This document shows positions 1 through 7,410 of a DNA stretch of 64,000 nt, piece by piece. The stretch is from Halopiger aswanensis (lineage in GTDB: Archaea; Halobacteriota; Halobacteria; Halobacteriales; Natrialbaceae), in NCBI RefSeq assembly GCF_003610195.1, contig NZ_RAPO01000001.1, positions 868,001 to 932,000 of the forward strand, read 5' to 3'. Within the stretch, counting starts at the first letter, position 1. Every line of letters starts with the position of its first letter. The translations under genes were made by a program, and so were the position numbers. The notes beneath the pieces were generated by a model. That model was not told the origin of the DNA. It saw only the letters and a program-made list of their open reading frames with translations, and did not search any database.

Positions 1-882
1 CGCGTACGGTCCCATCGCGTCGAGTCGGTCGGCGAACCGCCCGGTGAAATCGGCCGGCATGTGCTGGACGATCAGCACCGTCGCGCCGAGGCCGATCGGA
101 AGCCGCCGGAGCAGTCGTTCGACGATCTTCGGGCCGCCCGTCGAGGCGCCGACGACGATCGTCGGACCGCGGACGCCGTCGTCCGCTTCGTCACCGTTGA
201 CCGCGGAGGCCAGATCGTCGTTGCGCTCGGGGACGGGCGCCGCAGTCAATTGCGCGTCGGTTTCGGTGTCCGTCTCCGGACTGGCCGGCGCAATCGATTC
301 GACCGCCGTTTCGCCTCGCGACGTCGTCCCGGTGGCACCGGCCGTCGACGGACTCGAGCGGTCGGTGCGTGCCGGATGCGAGTGCGAGCGAGCGCGAGTA
401 GGAGCGCCCGATTGCGAGTCCGAACGACCGTTCGACTCTGACCGAGTCTCACTGCTCGTCGGTCGAGCATCAGCCAGGGACGACACGTCGACGTCGTCCA
501 GTCGATCGATCTTCTCGCGGAGGTCGTCCACGAAGTGAGCGATGTTACGCGAGCCCGAACCGTCGGGCTTCTGGAGGAAGTCGATCGCGCCGGCTTCCAG
601 CGCATCGAGGGTCGCCTCCGCGCCTGCATCGGTATACGCGCTGGCCATGATGACCGGCGTCGGCGTCGCCGCCATGATCCGCTCGACGGCCGCGATGCCG
701 TTCATGTCCGGCATCTCGACGTCCATGGTCACCACGTCGGGATCGAAGGCCGCGTTCGTCACGATTTCGACTGCTTCGGTGCCGGTCTCGGCCGTTTCGA
801 CGTCGTAGCCGGCGTCGCTGAGCGCGTTGCCGACGACTGTTCGGAAGAACTGAGAGTCGTCGACAACGAGTACTCGCGTCAT
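1..882 (-). CDS. cheB: CheB chemotaxis protein-glutamate methylesterase (C-terminus beyond window)
   Basis: Removes methyl groups from (and deamidates) chemoreceptors during adaptation. The 294 visible residues show an N-terminal receiver domain with phospho-acceptor Asp54 (TMDVEMPD) and Lys105 (QKPDG). A roughly 100-residue Ser/Thr/Asp/Arg-rich linker follows (about 135-238), then the start of the methylesterase domain with the catalytic Ser247 in GASTGG and His274 in QHMP. The catalytic Asp lies beyond the window edge. The ATG at 882 overlaps the cheY stop by four bases (ATGA), so the two are probably translationally coupled. The linker is long compared with bacterial CheB. cheA would be expected next in the unseen flank. 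Confidence 0.95.
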   Translation of the reverse strand, partial: MTRVLVVDDSQFFRTVVGNALSDAGYDVETAETGTEAVEIVTNAAFDPDVVTMDVEMPDMNGIAAVERIMAATPTPVIMASAYTDAGAEATLDALEAGAIDFLQKPDGSGSRNIAHFVDDLREKIDRLDDVDVSSLADARPTSSETRSESNGRSDSQSGAPTRARSHSHPARTDRSSPSTAGATGTTSRGETAVESIAPASPETDTETDAQLTAAPVPERNDDLASAVNGDEADDGVRGPTIVVGASTGGPKIVERLLRRLPIGLGATVLIVQHMPADFTGRFADRLDAMGPYA

Positions 883-1241
883 GCCGCAGTGACGTCCGTA
901 AGCGCTTTTCTGACGCTCGGTTCCTCGAACGGCTTCGTCACGTAGCCGTCCGCGCCCGCTTTGACCGCGAGTTTCATCTTTTCCCGCTGGCCGACGCTCG
1001 TGCACATGATAACGCTGGCGTCGGGATCGATTTTCTTTATGGCCGCGGTCGCCTTGATGCCGTTACATTTGGGCATCACGATGTCCATCATGACGATATC
1101 CGGATCGTGTTCCTTGTACAACTTGACGGCTTCAGCCCCGTTCGACGCCTCACCCAGAATGCGGTATTCCTGCTCGAGAATCTGCCGGAGGAGATTCCGC
1201 ATAAAATGTGAGTCGTCTACGATGAGCACCCCTGTCGACAT
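879..1241 (-). CDS. cheY: CheY chemotaxis response regulator
   Basis: Single-domain receiver of 120 residues that carries the phosphoryl signal from CheA to the archaellum switch (CheF/ArlCDE in haloarchaea). All receiver hallmarks are visible: acidic pair Asp9-Asp10, phospho-acceptor Asp53 in VMMDIVMPK, Thr81 and Lys103 in VTKPF. There is no output domain. It is the first gene of a two-gene unit with cheB. On the minus strand a TTTATGG element near 1278-1284 sits about 25 bases ahead of a start site close to the ATG, so the pair probably has its own promoter, separate from cheW upstream. Confidence 0.97.
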   Translation of the reverse strand: MSTGVLIVDDSHFMRNLLRQILEQEYRILGEASNGAEAVKLYKEHDPDIVMMDIVMPKCNGIKATAAIKKIDPDASVIMCTSVGQREKMKLAVKAGADGYVTKPFEEPSVRKALTDVTAA

Positions 1242-1372
1242 TCACTAGTACACCAAATTCGGGTAGAAATACAACTACCATAAATGCTGTCTCTCTATTA
1301 TCAGACGTGATAACCGACGAAAACGACGGCGAGCGGTGCGTCCGCGCGGCTACCACGACCGGTAGTTACCGG

Positions 1373-2077
1373 TCACGACCGCGGCCCAGCCGCTAACAAA
1401 AGTTTGTCGACAGTGACGACCGGCGTGAGTTCGACGACGACGGGCTCCCGGTCCTGCGGCTCGTCGACCGATGCCGCCGCACTCGTTGCGTCCGATTCAC
1501 CGATCGCGTCGGCGGATTCCGCTCCCTCGGTCGGCGAGACGACCGTCTCCCCGATCCGTCGGGTCGGACGCCGCTCCTGTTCGGCGAGCGCACTGATCAG
1601 CGGGTGCTCGAGTAGATCGGTCTCGAACTCGCGCGAGGCGACGTCGTCGGCGTCCAGTAGGTTGCGCTCGGGAACGGATTCGACGTCCAGGACCTCGTGG
1701 ACCCGAATCGCCGCCGACTGGTCGTCGGCACCGCGGTCGAAGACGAGCAATTGGTCGCGCCCGGCGTCGGTTTCGGTGGTTCCGTGGTCGGCCGTCGGGA
1801 AGTGCACGGACGGATCGATCACGGCCGTGATTTCGCCGCGGAGGTCGGTGACGCCCTCGACCGCCGACGGCGTTCGCGGGACCGGCGTCAGTTCGTCCGG
1901 GAGATCCGTCGTCGTACGAACGTCGTCGACCGGAACGGCCAGACGGTGCTCGCCGACGGTAAACAGCACGAGCCGCACGAGCTCTTCCTCGTCGTCGGAC
2001 TCGTCGGACCGTTGCTGCGAGCGGTCGTCACCGTCGATATCGATGCCGAGAAGCTTGTCGGGGAGGTCCGGGGCCAT
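1373..2077 (-). CDS. cheW: CheW-type chemotaxis adaptor with acidic insertion
   Basis: Couples receptors to the CheA kinase. The 234-residue protein starts at the ATG at 2077; the reading frame stays open upstream but that stretch is not protein-like. The CheW fold runs from about residue 30 (LVRLVLFTVGEHRLAVPVDD) through GVTDLRGEITAVID to a C-terminal VDKLLL strand. Before that last strand is an extra low-complexity segment of roughly 45 Asp/Glu/Ser/Ala-rich residues, making the protein longer than the usual 140-180. A GTTTTATC element at about 2105-2112 fits a TATA box with a short leader. It is divergent from a second CheW-like gene, which suggests paralogue specialisation; that is inference. 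Confidence 0.9.
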   Translation of the reverse strand: MAPDLPDKLLGIDIDGDDRSQQRSDESDDEEELVRLVLFTVGEHRLAVPVDDVRTTTDLPDELTPVPRTPSAVEGVTDLRGEITAVIDPSVHFPTADHGTTETDAGRDQLLVFDRGADDQSAAIRVHEVLDVESVPERNLLDADDVASREFETDLLEHPLISALAEQERRPTRRIGETVVSPTEGAESADAIGESDATSAAASVDEPQDREPVVVELTPVVTVDKLLLAAGPRS

Positions 2078-2104
2078 GTATCCGTTCGTGTATCCCAGCC
2101 CAGT

Positions 2105-2207
2105 GATAAAACGTTGACTCCCGCGGTGACGGGCCCAGCGTCCTGCGGCCGCGGCCGGTCGTGGCAATCCCGAAACAGGAGACGGCGGGACGCACAACGT
2201 TTATTTT
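2105..2207. promoter_or_regulatory. Back-to-back promoters of the two cheW genes
   Basis: The minus-strand TATA-like GTTTTATC (2105-2112) serves the cheW at 2077. The plus-strand TTTATTTT (2200-2207) lies about 33 bases ahead of the ATG at 2237, which favours that start over the in-frame ATG at 2219. The assignment rests on the archaeal rule of roughly 25-28 bases between TATA centre and start site. Confidence 0.5.
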
Positions 2208-2236
2208 CGGGTCTTTCCATGGTGAGAGCGAATACG

Positions 2237-2743
2237 ATGACCTCCCCTGCCGACCGCGCGGACCCCGACCCCGGTTCCGACGCAGCCGCCGACGACGGTC
2301 CAGACACCGTCGACGACGGCCGACTGACGGTCCTCACCTTCTCGCTCGCGTCCGAGCGCTACTGCGTCCGAACCGACGCCGTCGCCTCCGTCCTCGGGCT
2401 CTCCGAGACGGCGCCGCTCGAGGACGCCGACGATCCCTGGAACGCGGGGACCGTCACCGTCCGCGGCGAGCGCGTTCGCGTCGTCGATCTGCCCCGCGTG
2501 TTCGCCGCGGAGCGAACGCGGGAAACGGCCGCACGGATCGACGATCCGATGTTGCTGGTCATCGACGACACTGACGAGACCGACGCCTACTACGGCTGGC
2601 TGGTCGACGGCGTCGACGTCACGAGAACGGTTCGAATGGACGACCTCGAGTCGACCCGGGCTACCACTAAACACGTCGACGGGCGGTTCGACTTCGAGGA
2701 CGGAAGCGCGATCTTACTCAACGAGACGGCGATTCACGGCTAA
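2237..2743 (+). CDS. cheW: Second CheW-like adaptor
   Basis: A 168-residue CheW-domain protein divergent from the other cheW. After an acidic N-terminus of about 30 residues come the CheW strands LTVLTFSLASERYCVRTDAV, then VTVRGERVRVVDLPRVF, then a middle segment ending YYGWLVDGVDV and the closing strand GSAILLNE. Two in-frame ATGs exist (2219 and 2237); the later one is preferred because of the TATA spacing. It lacks the long acidic insert of its neighbour. Like other CheW paralogues it may feed a different receptor set into CheA. Some haloarchaea carry two CheW proteins, which is consistent with this pair. Confidence 0.85.
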   Translation: MTSPADRADPDPGSDAAADDGPDTVDDGRLTVLTFSLASERYCVRTDAVASVLGLSETAPLEDADDPWNAGTVTVRGERVRVVDLPRVFAAERTRETAARIDDPMLLVIDDTDETDAYYGWLVDGVDVTRTVRMDDLESTRATTKHVDGRFDFEDGSAILLNETAIHG

Positions 2744-2773
2744 AAGAGTCGACACCAGTGTCGACGCGAGCGA

Positions 2774-3544
2774 TTATCGCATCCCGGGCGGCGGGCCGTC
2801 GTCCGAATCGTCGATATCGATGTCGAATCCCATCTCCTCGCGTTTCTCCTGCAGTCGCTTGATCTGCCGGTAGTAGTACGCGATCCCGGCGCCGCCGAGC
2901 AACACGACCGCGCCGATCAGCCCGGCGAACAGCGGGATATCGCGCGTCTGGTAGTACCGCAACGAGAGCGGACTATCGACGCTCTCCCAGGTCAGGCGCT
3001 CGCGATCGTCGACGATTTCGCGCTCGTAGCCGCCGGGGCTGACGTCGCCGAACAGGAAGTTCGACGTCCGGTGGCCCTCGGGCAGCGTCACCTCGTAGGA
3101 GCCCTCGACGTAGGCCGGCAACTGGAAGGTTCGCCGGCCCGCGTCGCCCGAGAACGCGAGCGTCCCGTTCCCGTCGGGAACCCGGACCTGCGTGCTCGAG
3201 CGGTCCTGTTCGACCTCGAGTTCGGAGCCAGTTACCTCGGTCCCGTTGGGGTACCAGTACCGGACGCCGCGGATGTCGAGCGCCTCGTCGCGGTAGAGCT
3301 GTGAGCGGTACAGCGACAGTTCCTCGGTGTCGTTGAGATCGTAGACGGCGCGGAACTCGCCGTCGCTGATGATACCGCCGCCCTCGACGTCGACCGCGAC
3401 GTCGGCCTCGCTGTCGCGCAGATCGTCGTAGCTCGCGTTCTGATCGAGTTGTTCGTCCGAAATCCCGCCGAAGAATCCCAGACAGCCCGCTGTACCGGCG
3501 AGCAAGAAGACCGCGAGCACCGCGAGAACGAGTCGACGATTCAT
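2774..3544 (-). CDS. Membrane-anchored lipoprotein (DUF5803-like)
   Basis: A 256-residue protein starting at the ATG at 3544, one base after the stop of the upstream DUF2110 gene. A short basic N-terminus (MNRR), a hydrophobic stretch and a lipobox-like AGC give a secretory lipoprotein signal. A beta-rich external domain follows, then one transmembrane helix near residue 210 (LFAGLIGAVVLLGGAGIAYYY) and a charged cytoplasmic tail ending in PPPGMR. This matches a haloarchaeal family of unknown function that I recall as DUF5803. It is the third gene of the tfe transcription unit. No enzymatic motif is visible. Confidence 0.8.
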   Translation of the reverse strand: MNRRLVLAVLAVFLLAGTAGCLGFFGGISDEQLDQNASYDDLRDSEADVAVDVEGGGIISDGEFRAVYDLNDTEELSLYRSQLYRDEALDIRGVRYWYPNGTEVTGSELEVEQDRSSTQVRVPDGNGTLAFSGDAGRRTFQLPAYVEGSYEVTLPEGHRTSNFLFGDVSPGGYEREIVDDRERLTWESVDSPLSLRYYQTRDIPLFAGLIGAVVLLGGAGIAYYYRQIKRLQEKREEMGFDIDIDDSDDGPPPGMR

Positions 3545-3545
3545 G

Positions 3546-4220
3546 TTACGGAACGACACAGCGCAGTTCCGCCGGGAGGTACTCGCCGACGCTGGCCAGC
3601 AGTCCCGGCGGGTCCGTATCGTCGGTACAGATCACGCTCTGCTCGAGGAGGCCGAGTCGTTCGACGGTGACGTAGTCTTGAGCGTGGCCCGCGCGGTTGA
3701 GCGTCGCGCGAACCTCCGCCCGCGTGGCGCTGTTGACGTTGAGCCGCCCGGCGCCGCGGGTCCACTCGTAGAGGCGGTCGACTTCCTCGTCGGCGAGGGT
3801 CGACGCCTCGTCCTCCCCGCCGTAGACGAACCGCAGCGGCACGTGCTGGACGAGGCCGTACCGCTCGCGGATCTGCGTGGGGGATCCGGGCCCGAGATCG
3901 AGTTCGTCCGCGGGAATCCGCACCGCCTGTCCGGCGTCGAGGACGAATCCCTCGTCGTCCCACGACTCGAGCGTGCCGACGTAGGTCTCGCCGGCCTCGA
4001 GGTCGGGGACGATCTCGCCGAACTCCTCGCGGAGGACGTTGCGCGCGACGGTGGCGTCTTCGCCCTCGATCGTGACCGACGGGAAGTCGTCGTGGCGTAC
4101 CCCGAGTTCGAACTCGACTTCGAGGTCGCCGATCTCGTTGTCGACCAGCGATCGCAGCGAGTCAAGCGCTCGCTCGCGGGCGTCGCCCTCGACGTAGAGT
4201 TTGGTTGCGAGTACGACCAT
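3546..4220 (-). CDS. DUF2110 family protein
   Basis: A 224-residue soluble protein starting MVVLATKLYV. Its ATG overlaps the tfe stop by one base (TAATG), so it is translationally coupled to tfe. It resembles the archaeal DUF2110 family, which is regularly found beside tfe. The middle contains a small beta-barrel-like stretch (GETYVGTLESWDDEGFVLD) reminiscent of an OB/S1 fold. The C-terminus contains LNVNSATRAEVRATLNRAG, close to a helix-hairpin-helix. Both readings are by eye. A nucleic-acid-related role is an inference from these segments and from the neighbour. Confidence 0.75.
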   Translation of the reverse strand: MVVLATKLYVEGDARERALDSLRSLVDNEIGDLEVEFELGVRHDDFPSVTIEGEDATVARNVLREEFGEIVPDLEAGETYVGTLESWDDEGFVLDAGQAVRIPADELDLGPGSPTQIRERYGLVQHVPLRFVYGGEDEASTLADEEVDRLYEWTRGAGRLNVNSATRAEVRATLNRAGHAQDYVTVERLGLLEQSVICTDDTDPPGLLASVGEYLPAELRCVVP

Positions 4221-4747
4221 TAGGCGTCCGCGTTGTCGATGTTGAGTTCCTCCTCGAGGGCCTCGAGGCGCTCGTCCATCGCGTTGACGAGCCGGTCGTT
4301 GTCCATCGATTCGAGCGGCGAGCCGCATTCGGGACACTCGAAGCCGAAGTCCATGGCCTCGCCGAACTCGAACCGGATCGAACAGATCTCACAGAGGTAG
4401 AACTCGTGGTTCCGTTCGTACTCCTGACGGTCCTCGAGGGCGTCGTGGAGTCGGTACATCTCCTCTTCCAGATTCTCCGGGATGTTGTCGTACTCGAAGG
4501 TCCAGAGGTAGGTGAGCCAGCCCGAGTCCTCGTCGCGCAGGCGGCGATAACTCGCCAGATCGTTCTCGTAGAGAATAAACAGCGCGCGCCGCACGTCGTT
4601 CAACTCGAGGTCGAGCTCTTCCGCGAGCTCCTCGTCGGTCACTTCGCCGTCCGGCGGGGCCGCCGCGACGGGCATTCCCTTGGGACCGACCAACTCGTGC
4701 AAGTACTTCTGGATGACCGGGTCCTCGAGCAGGTCCTCAAAAGCCAT
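4220..4747 (-). CDS. tfe: Transcription initiation factor TFE alpha
   Basis: Helps TBP/TFB open promoters and stabilises RNA polymerase on the melted template strand. The 175 residues comprise an N-terminal extended winged helix (about 5-85, with DEELAEELDLELNDVRRAL), a charged helical linker, and a zinc ribbon with Cys119, Cys122, Cys138 and Cys141. The C-terminal acidic tail is typical for halophiles. An ACTTAATG box at 4772-4779 lies about 28 bases ahead of the ATG, so the mRNA would be practically leaderless. It leads a three-gene operon with the DUF2110 and lipoprotein genes. Confidence 0.95.
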   Translation of the reverse strand: MAFEDLLEDPVIQKYLHELVGPKGMPVAAAPPDGEVTDEELAEELDLELNDVRRALFILYENDLASYRRLRDEDSGWLTYLWTFEYDNIPENLEEEMYRLHDALEDRQEYERNHEFYLCEICSIRFEFGEAMDFGFECPECGSPLESMDNDRLVNAMDERLEALEEELNIDNADA

Positions 4748-4771
4748 TACCTACGTGTAACGGCATGTGGC

Positions 4772-4779
4772 CATTAAGT
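4772..4779 (-). promoter_or_regulatory. TATA box of the tfe operon
   Basis: ACTTAATG on the minus strand, centred about 28 bases before the tfe ATG, as expected for a leaderless haloarchaeal transcript. Confidence 0.5.
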
Positions 4780-4928
4780 CTTGCCAACTGCCCTTCGACG
4801 CGCGGTACTGTCGACCGCCGCGTCGGTGTCGGCGTCGCCGTCGGTGTGGATGCTAGTCGGCCTGCCGTCAGCGCTGGCGTCGGTAGCGCGCCGAAGCCGA
4901 TCGACGGGCGGACTCGGCCGCCGCTGCG

Positions 4929-5198
4929 CTACTCGATGTCTTCGGCGTTGTTGTCCCCTTTGGGGACCTCCCAGCCGATCGAGACGGTGATCTCCTCGCG
5001 GTCCCCGCGGAGCATCGGCGAGCGCTCCTCGACTTCGATGTCGTACTCGACCGTCGACGCCGGCGTGAGCGTCAGCAGCTTGTTGCCGACCTGCACCTCT
5101 GCGGGGCCCGTCCCCCGAAGCTCGGCGGCGAGGTCCGCCACCAGATCGGCGGCCTCATCGCGCGTCATATCGTTCCGGTAATTAGTCGTATCCGCCAT
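4929..5198 (-). CDS. Amphi-Trp domain protein
   Basis: An 89-residue protein starting MADTTNYRNDMTRD. It has an N-terminal amphipathic helix (DEAADLVADLAAELRG) and a beta meander that ends in ITVSIGWEVPKGD, which carries the conserved Trp. This matches the small amphi-Trp family that is widespread in haloarchaea and some bacteria and has no known biochemical role. The start at 5198 is chosen because the nine codons before it (MCPVVGPAI) look non-coding. Divergent from the membrane/winged-helix gene at 5304. Confidence 0.75.
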   Translation of the reverse strand: MADTTNYRNDMTRDEAADLVADLAAELRGTGPAEVQVGNKLLTLTPASTVEYDIEVEERSPMLRGDREEITVSIGWEVPKGDNNAEDIE

Positions 5199-5303
5199 GA
5201 TGGCAGGCCCAACGACCGGACACAAAGAAGTTCGGACGAACGGATCGGCTCGCGTTCAGCCACGGCGGTACGTTTAGGACCGGTCGTGTTGTACCAGTAA
5301 CAC

Positions 5304-6005
5304 GTGTTCCAGCAGGTCGTCCCCTGGGTCCGCAAGCGGTACGATCCGGTCGATATCGGTATTTCGATCGCGATCGCCGGCCTCCTTTCGCTGGTCGGGT
5401 TCTCGACGGATCTGATCGCGCTCTTTCTCGCGCTCGTCGTGGTCTCCCCGGTCGTCGAGACCGTCCTCGAGCGGGTCGATCCGGCGCCGGGGCTTGCGTG
5501 GATGACTTTCGGCGTCGCCTGGCTCGTCGCCGGTGGTGTGCAACTGCGGGCGAGCAATCCGTGGATCGGGAGCGGCCTCCTCGCGATCGGTTGCTGGATC
5601 TGTCTCGACGGCCTCTACAGCTGGCAGTACGGGGGTTCGGACGATGGGACTGCTCGAGACGGTGCTGGGGACGCCCCGGACGCGGACGCCGACACCGACG
5701 ACCTATCGCGAGCCGAGGTGGCCCGCATGGCGAGACACAACCGCCGCGTGGTCAAGGCGCTTCGTAACGCGGATCAGCCGCTGACCGAGGCGGAACTGCG
5801 TTCGCGAACCGGGCTGAGCGAACCCGATCTCGAGCGCGTCCTCGCCGAGCACGCCCGCGGCGAATCGGGACCGATCGAGCGCGTCGGCACCGGCTACGTC
5901 CTCGAGGATAGCGATACGGGATTCGTCCCGTTTCTCCGTACCGTCGCTCGGTTAGTCGGCGGGCGATTGCTCCGGCCGTTCCGGCTGCTGCGCCCGTCTG
6001 GCTGA
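5304..6005 (+). CDS. Membrane protein with C-terminal winged-helix-like domain
   Basis: 233 residues beginning at a GTG. A TTTAGG element at 5273-5278 is about 28 bases upstream, supporting a leaderless mRNA at this start. Three or four transmembrane helices occupy residues 15-105 (GISIAIAGLLSLVGF, LIALFLALVVVSPVV, LAWMTFGVAWLVAG, GLLAIGCWICLDGLY). An acidic linker follows, then about 80 cytosolic residues resembling a winged helix (LTEAELRSRTGLSEPDLERVL). A membrane-tethered regulator is a possible reading. I do not recognise the family. Confidence 0.7.
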   Translation: MFQQVVPWVRKRYDPVDIGISIAIAGLLSLVGFSTDLIALFLALVVVSPVVETVLERVDPAPGLAWMTFGVAWLVAGGVQLRASNPWIGSGLLAIGCWICLDGLYSWQYGGSDDGTARDGAGDAPDADADTDDLSRAEVARMARHNRRVVKALRNADQPLTEAELRSRTGLSEPDLERVLAEHARGESGPIERVGTGYVLEDSDTGFVPFLRTVARLVGGRLLRPFRLLRPSG

Positions 6006-6040
6006 CGAACCGAACGCGGTTCTCGTCGGATATCGCCCTT

Positions 6041-7384
6041 TTAGCCGTCGTCGGAGCCGTCTTTTTCTTCCGGAGCGCCGTCCGCCTTGCGGCGCTCGCC
6101 GTCCGGTGCAGGTCGCGGGAGCGCTCGGCGAGGCCGCGGCGGAACGAGGTAGCTCCCCCAGCGTCGAACCCGGAGGTACCGGAGAATGCCGTTGCCCTGG
6201 CGCGGACCGAGCCCGTACTGGCCGAACTCCTCGCCGAGCATCGCCTCCCGGACGCGGGTAAACTCCGACATTTCCCGTTGCAGGGAGACGAAGTGGACGC
6301 CGCAGACGTCGTCGTCGGTCGTGTTCACGTCCCGCCGGAGCAGCGTCGGCGTCCCGTCGTCCCGGGCTCGAGCGAGCTTCTGTGCGTGGCCGACGACGCC
6401 GTCGTCGCGAGCGTGGTCGTGGATGTCGGCGGCGACCGACGCGACGCCGGTTTCGGTCCCGAGCCGTTCGCCGACCTCGCCGACCGCCTCCCGCTCGGCG
6501 TGTGCGGGGCTGAACAGTCGCGCGACGCGTTGCTCGTGATCGCTCTCGTCGTACCACACCTCGAGATCGAGCTCGAGGGTTTCGAAGTGCTGCGTCGAGC
6601 CGCCGGCGAACGGTCCCTCCCGGATCGTGACCCGGTCCTCGGTCGCCTGGCTTTCGCGAAAGCCGGATCGAAACCCCATGAAGAAGGGCGCCTCCTCGGG
6701 CACCGGCTCACCGTCGGGAATGCCCTCTAGTCCGTCCTGTCGATCGGCCGGCAGCCCGGGCCCGACGAAGCCCGTTCGTCGAGCCGTCCGGTCGAAGACG
6801 TCCTCGAGCGACGTCGACAGCGAGCGGCCGTTGAGGCGCTCGCGCTCGCCGAACAGGGCCTGCTCGACGGCGAGTACCGCCGCCCCGTCGTCGCTCGCGA
6901 GGTGCAAGAGCGCGTCGTTCGTGTCGACCGTCACGTCGCTCTCGGCGGTGAGCGCGAGGATCGGCTCCGGCTCCGGAAGGTCGACGGCGTCGTCGAGGGG
7001 TGCGTCGAACCGATCGAAGTACGCAGGGGTGTACCCGAGCGTGAAGAGGACACCGTCGGGACCCCACTCGATCGCCCGTTCGACCTCGCGCAGCGCCGTT
7101 CGAACGGTTTCGCGGGCGGTCTCGTCCGGCTCCGCCGAGAGCGATAGGCTGAGGAAAACGTGATGTTCGGGCGGGCTGACGTTCCCGTCCCGATCTTCCG
7201 GTAGCGCGTCGTCCCAGGCGTGTTGCCGGTCGGGGAGCGACGAGGGCGCCTCGACGCCGTCGGGGGCTTTCAGTGTCGTCCCGTCCTCGAGACAGCCGAC
7301 GAGTGCGGCGCTCGCGCCGGCCGCGACCGCCGAGCGGACGAACGCCCGCCGCGATCGGCTCGGTGTCGGATCGTCGTCTTTCAT
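6041..7384 (-). CDS. Tat-exported lipoprotein, DyP-type peroxidase-like
   Basis: 447 residues. The N-terminus has a Tat motif (SRRAFV) and a lipobox with Cys31 (ALVGC), so it is probably exported folded and lipid-anchored outside. The body resembles dye-decolourising peroxidases: GIPDG at 221-225 fits the GxxDG motif with distal Asp224. The stretch around 258-290 fits the strand and W region that follows it. His333 in VVGHAQ is a candidate proximal haem ligand, and LRRD (349-352) plus GVHFVSLQRE fit the family C-terminus. The family match is by eye and the protein is divergent. It follows the amine-oxidase-like gene by 26 bases, so the two are probably co-transcribed. Confidence 0.7.
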   Translation of the reverse strand: MKDDDPTPSRSRRAFVRSAVAAGASAALVGCLEDGTTLKAPDGVEAPSSLPDRQHAWDDALPEDRDGNVSPPEHHVFLSLSLSAEPDETARETVRTALREVERAIEWGPDGVLFTLGYTPAYFDRFDAPLDDAVDLPEPEPILALTAESDVTVDTNDALLHLASDDGAAVLAVEQALFGERERLNGRSLSTSLEDVFDRTARRTGFVGPGLPADRQDGLEGIPDGEPVPEEAPFFMGFRSGFRESQATEDRVTIREGPFAGGSTQHFETLELDLEVWYDESDHEQRVARLFSPAHAEREAVGEVGERLGTETGVASVAADIHDHARDDGVVGHAQKLARARDDGTPTLLRRDVNTTDDDVCGVHFVSLQREMSEFTRVREAMLGEEFGQYGLGPRQGNGILRYLRVRRWGSYLVPPRPRRALPRPAPDGERRKADGAPEEKDGSDDG

Positions 7385-7410
7385 ATCGGTGACCCGGTCA
7401 TCTCAGACGG

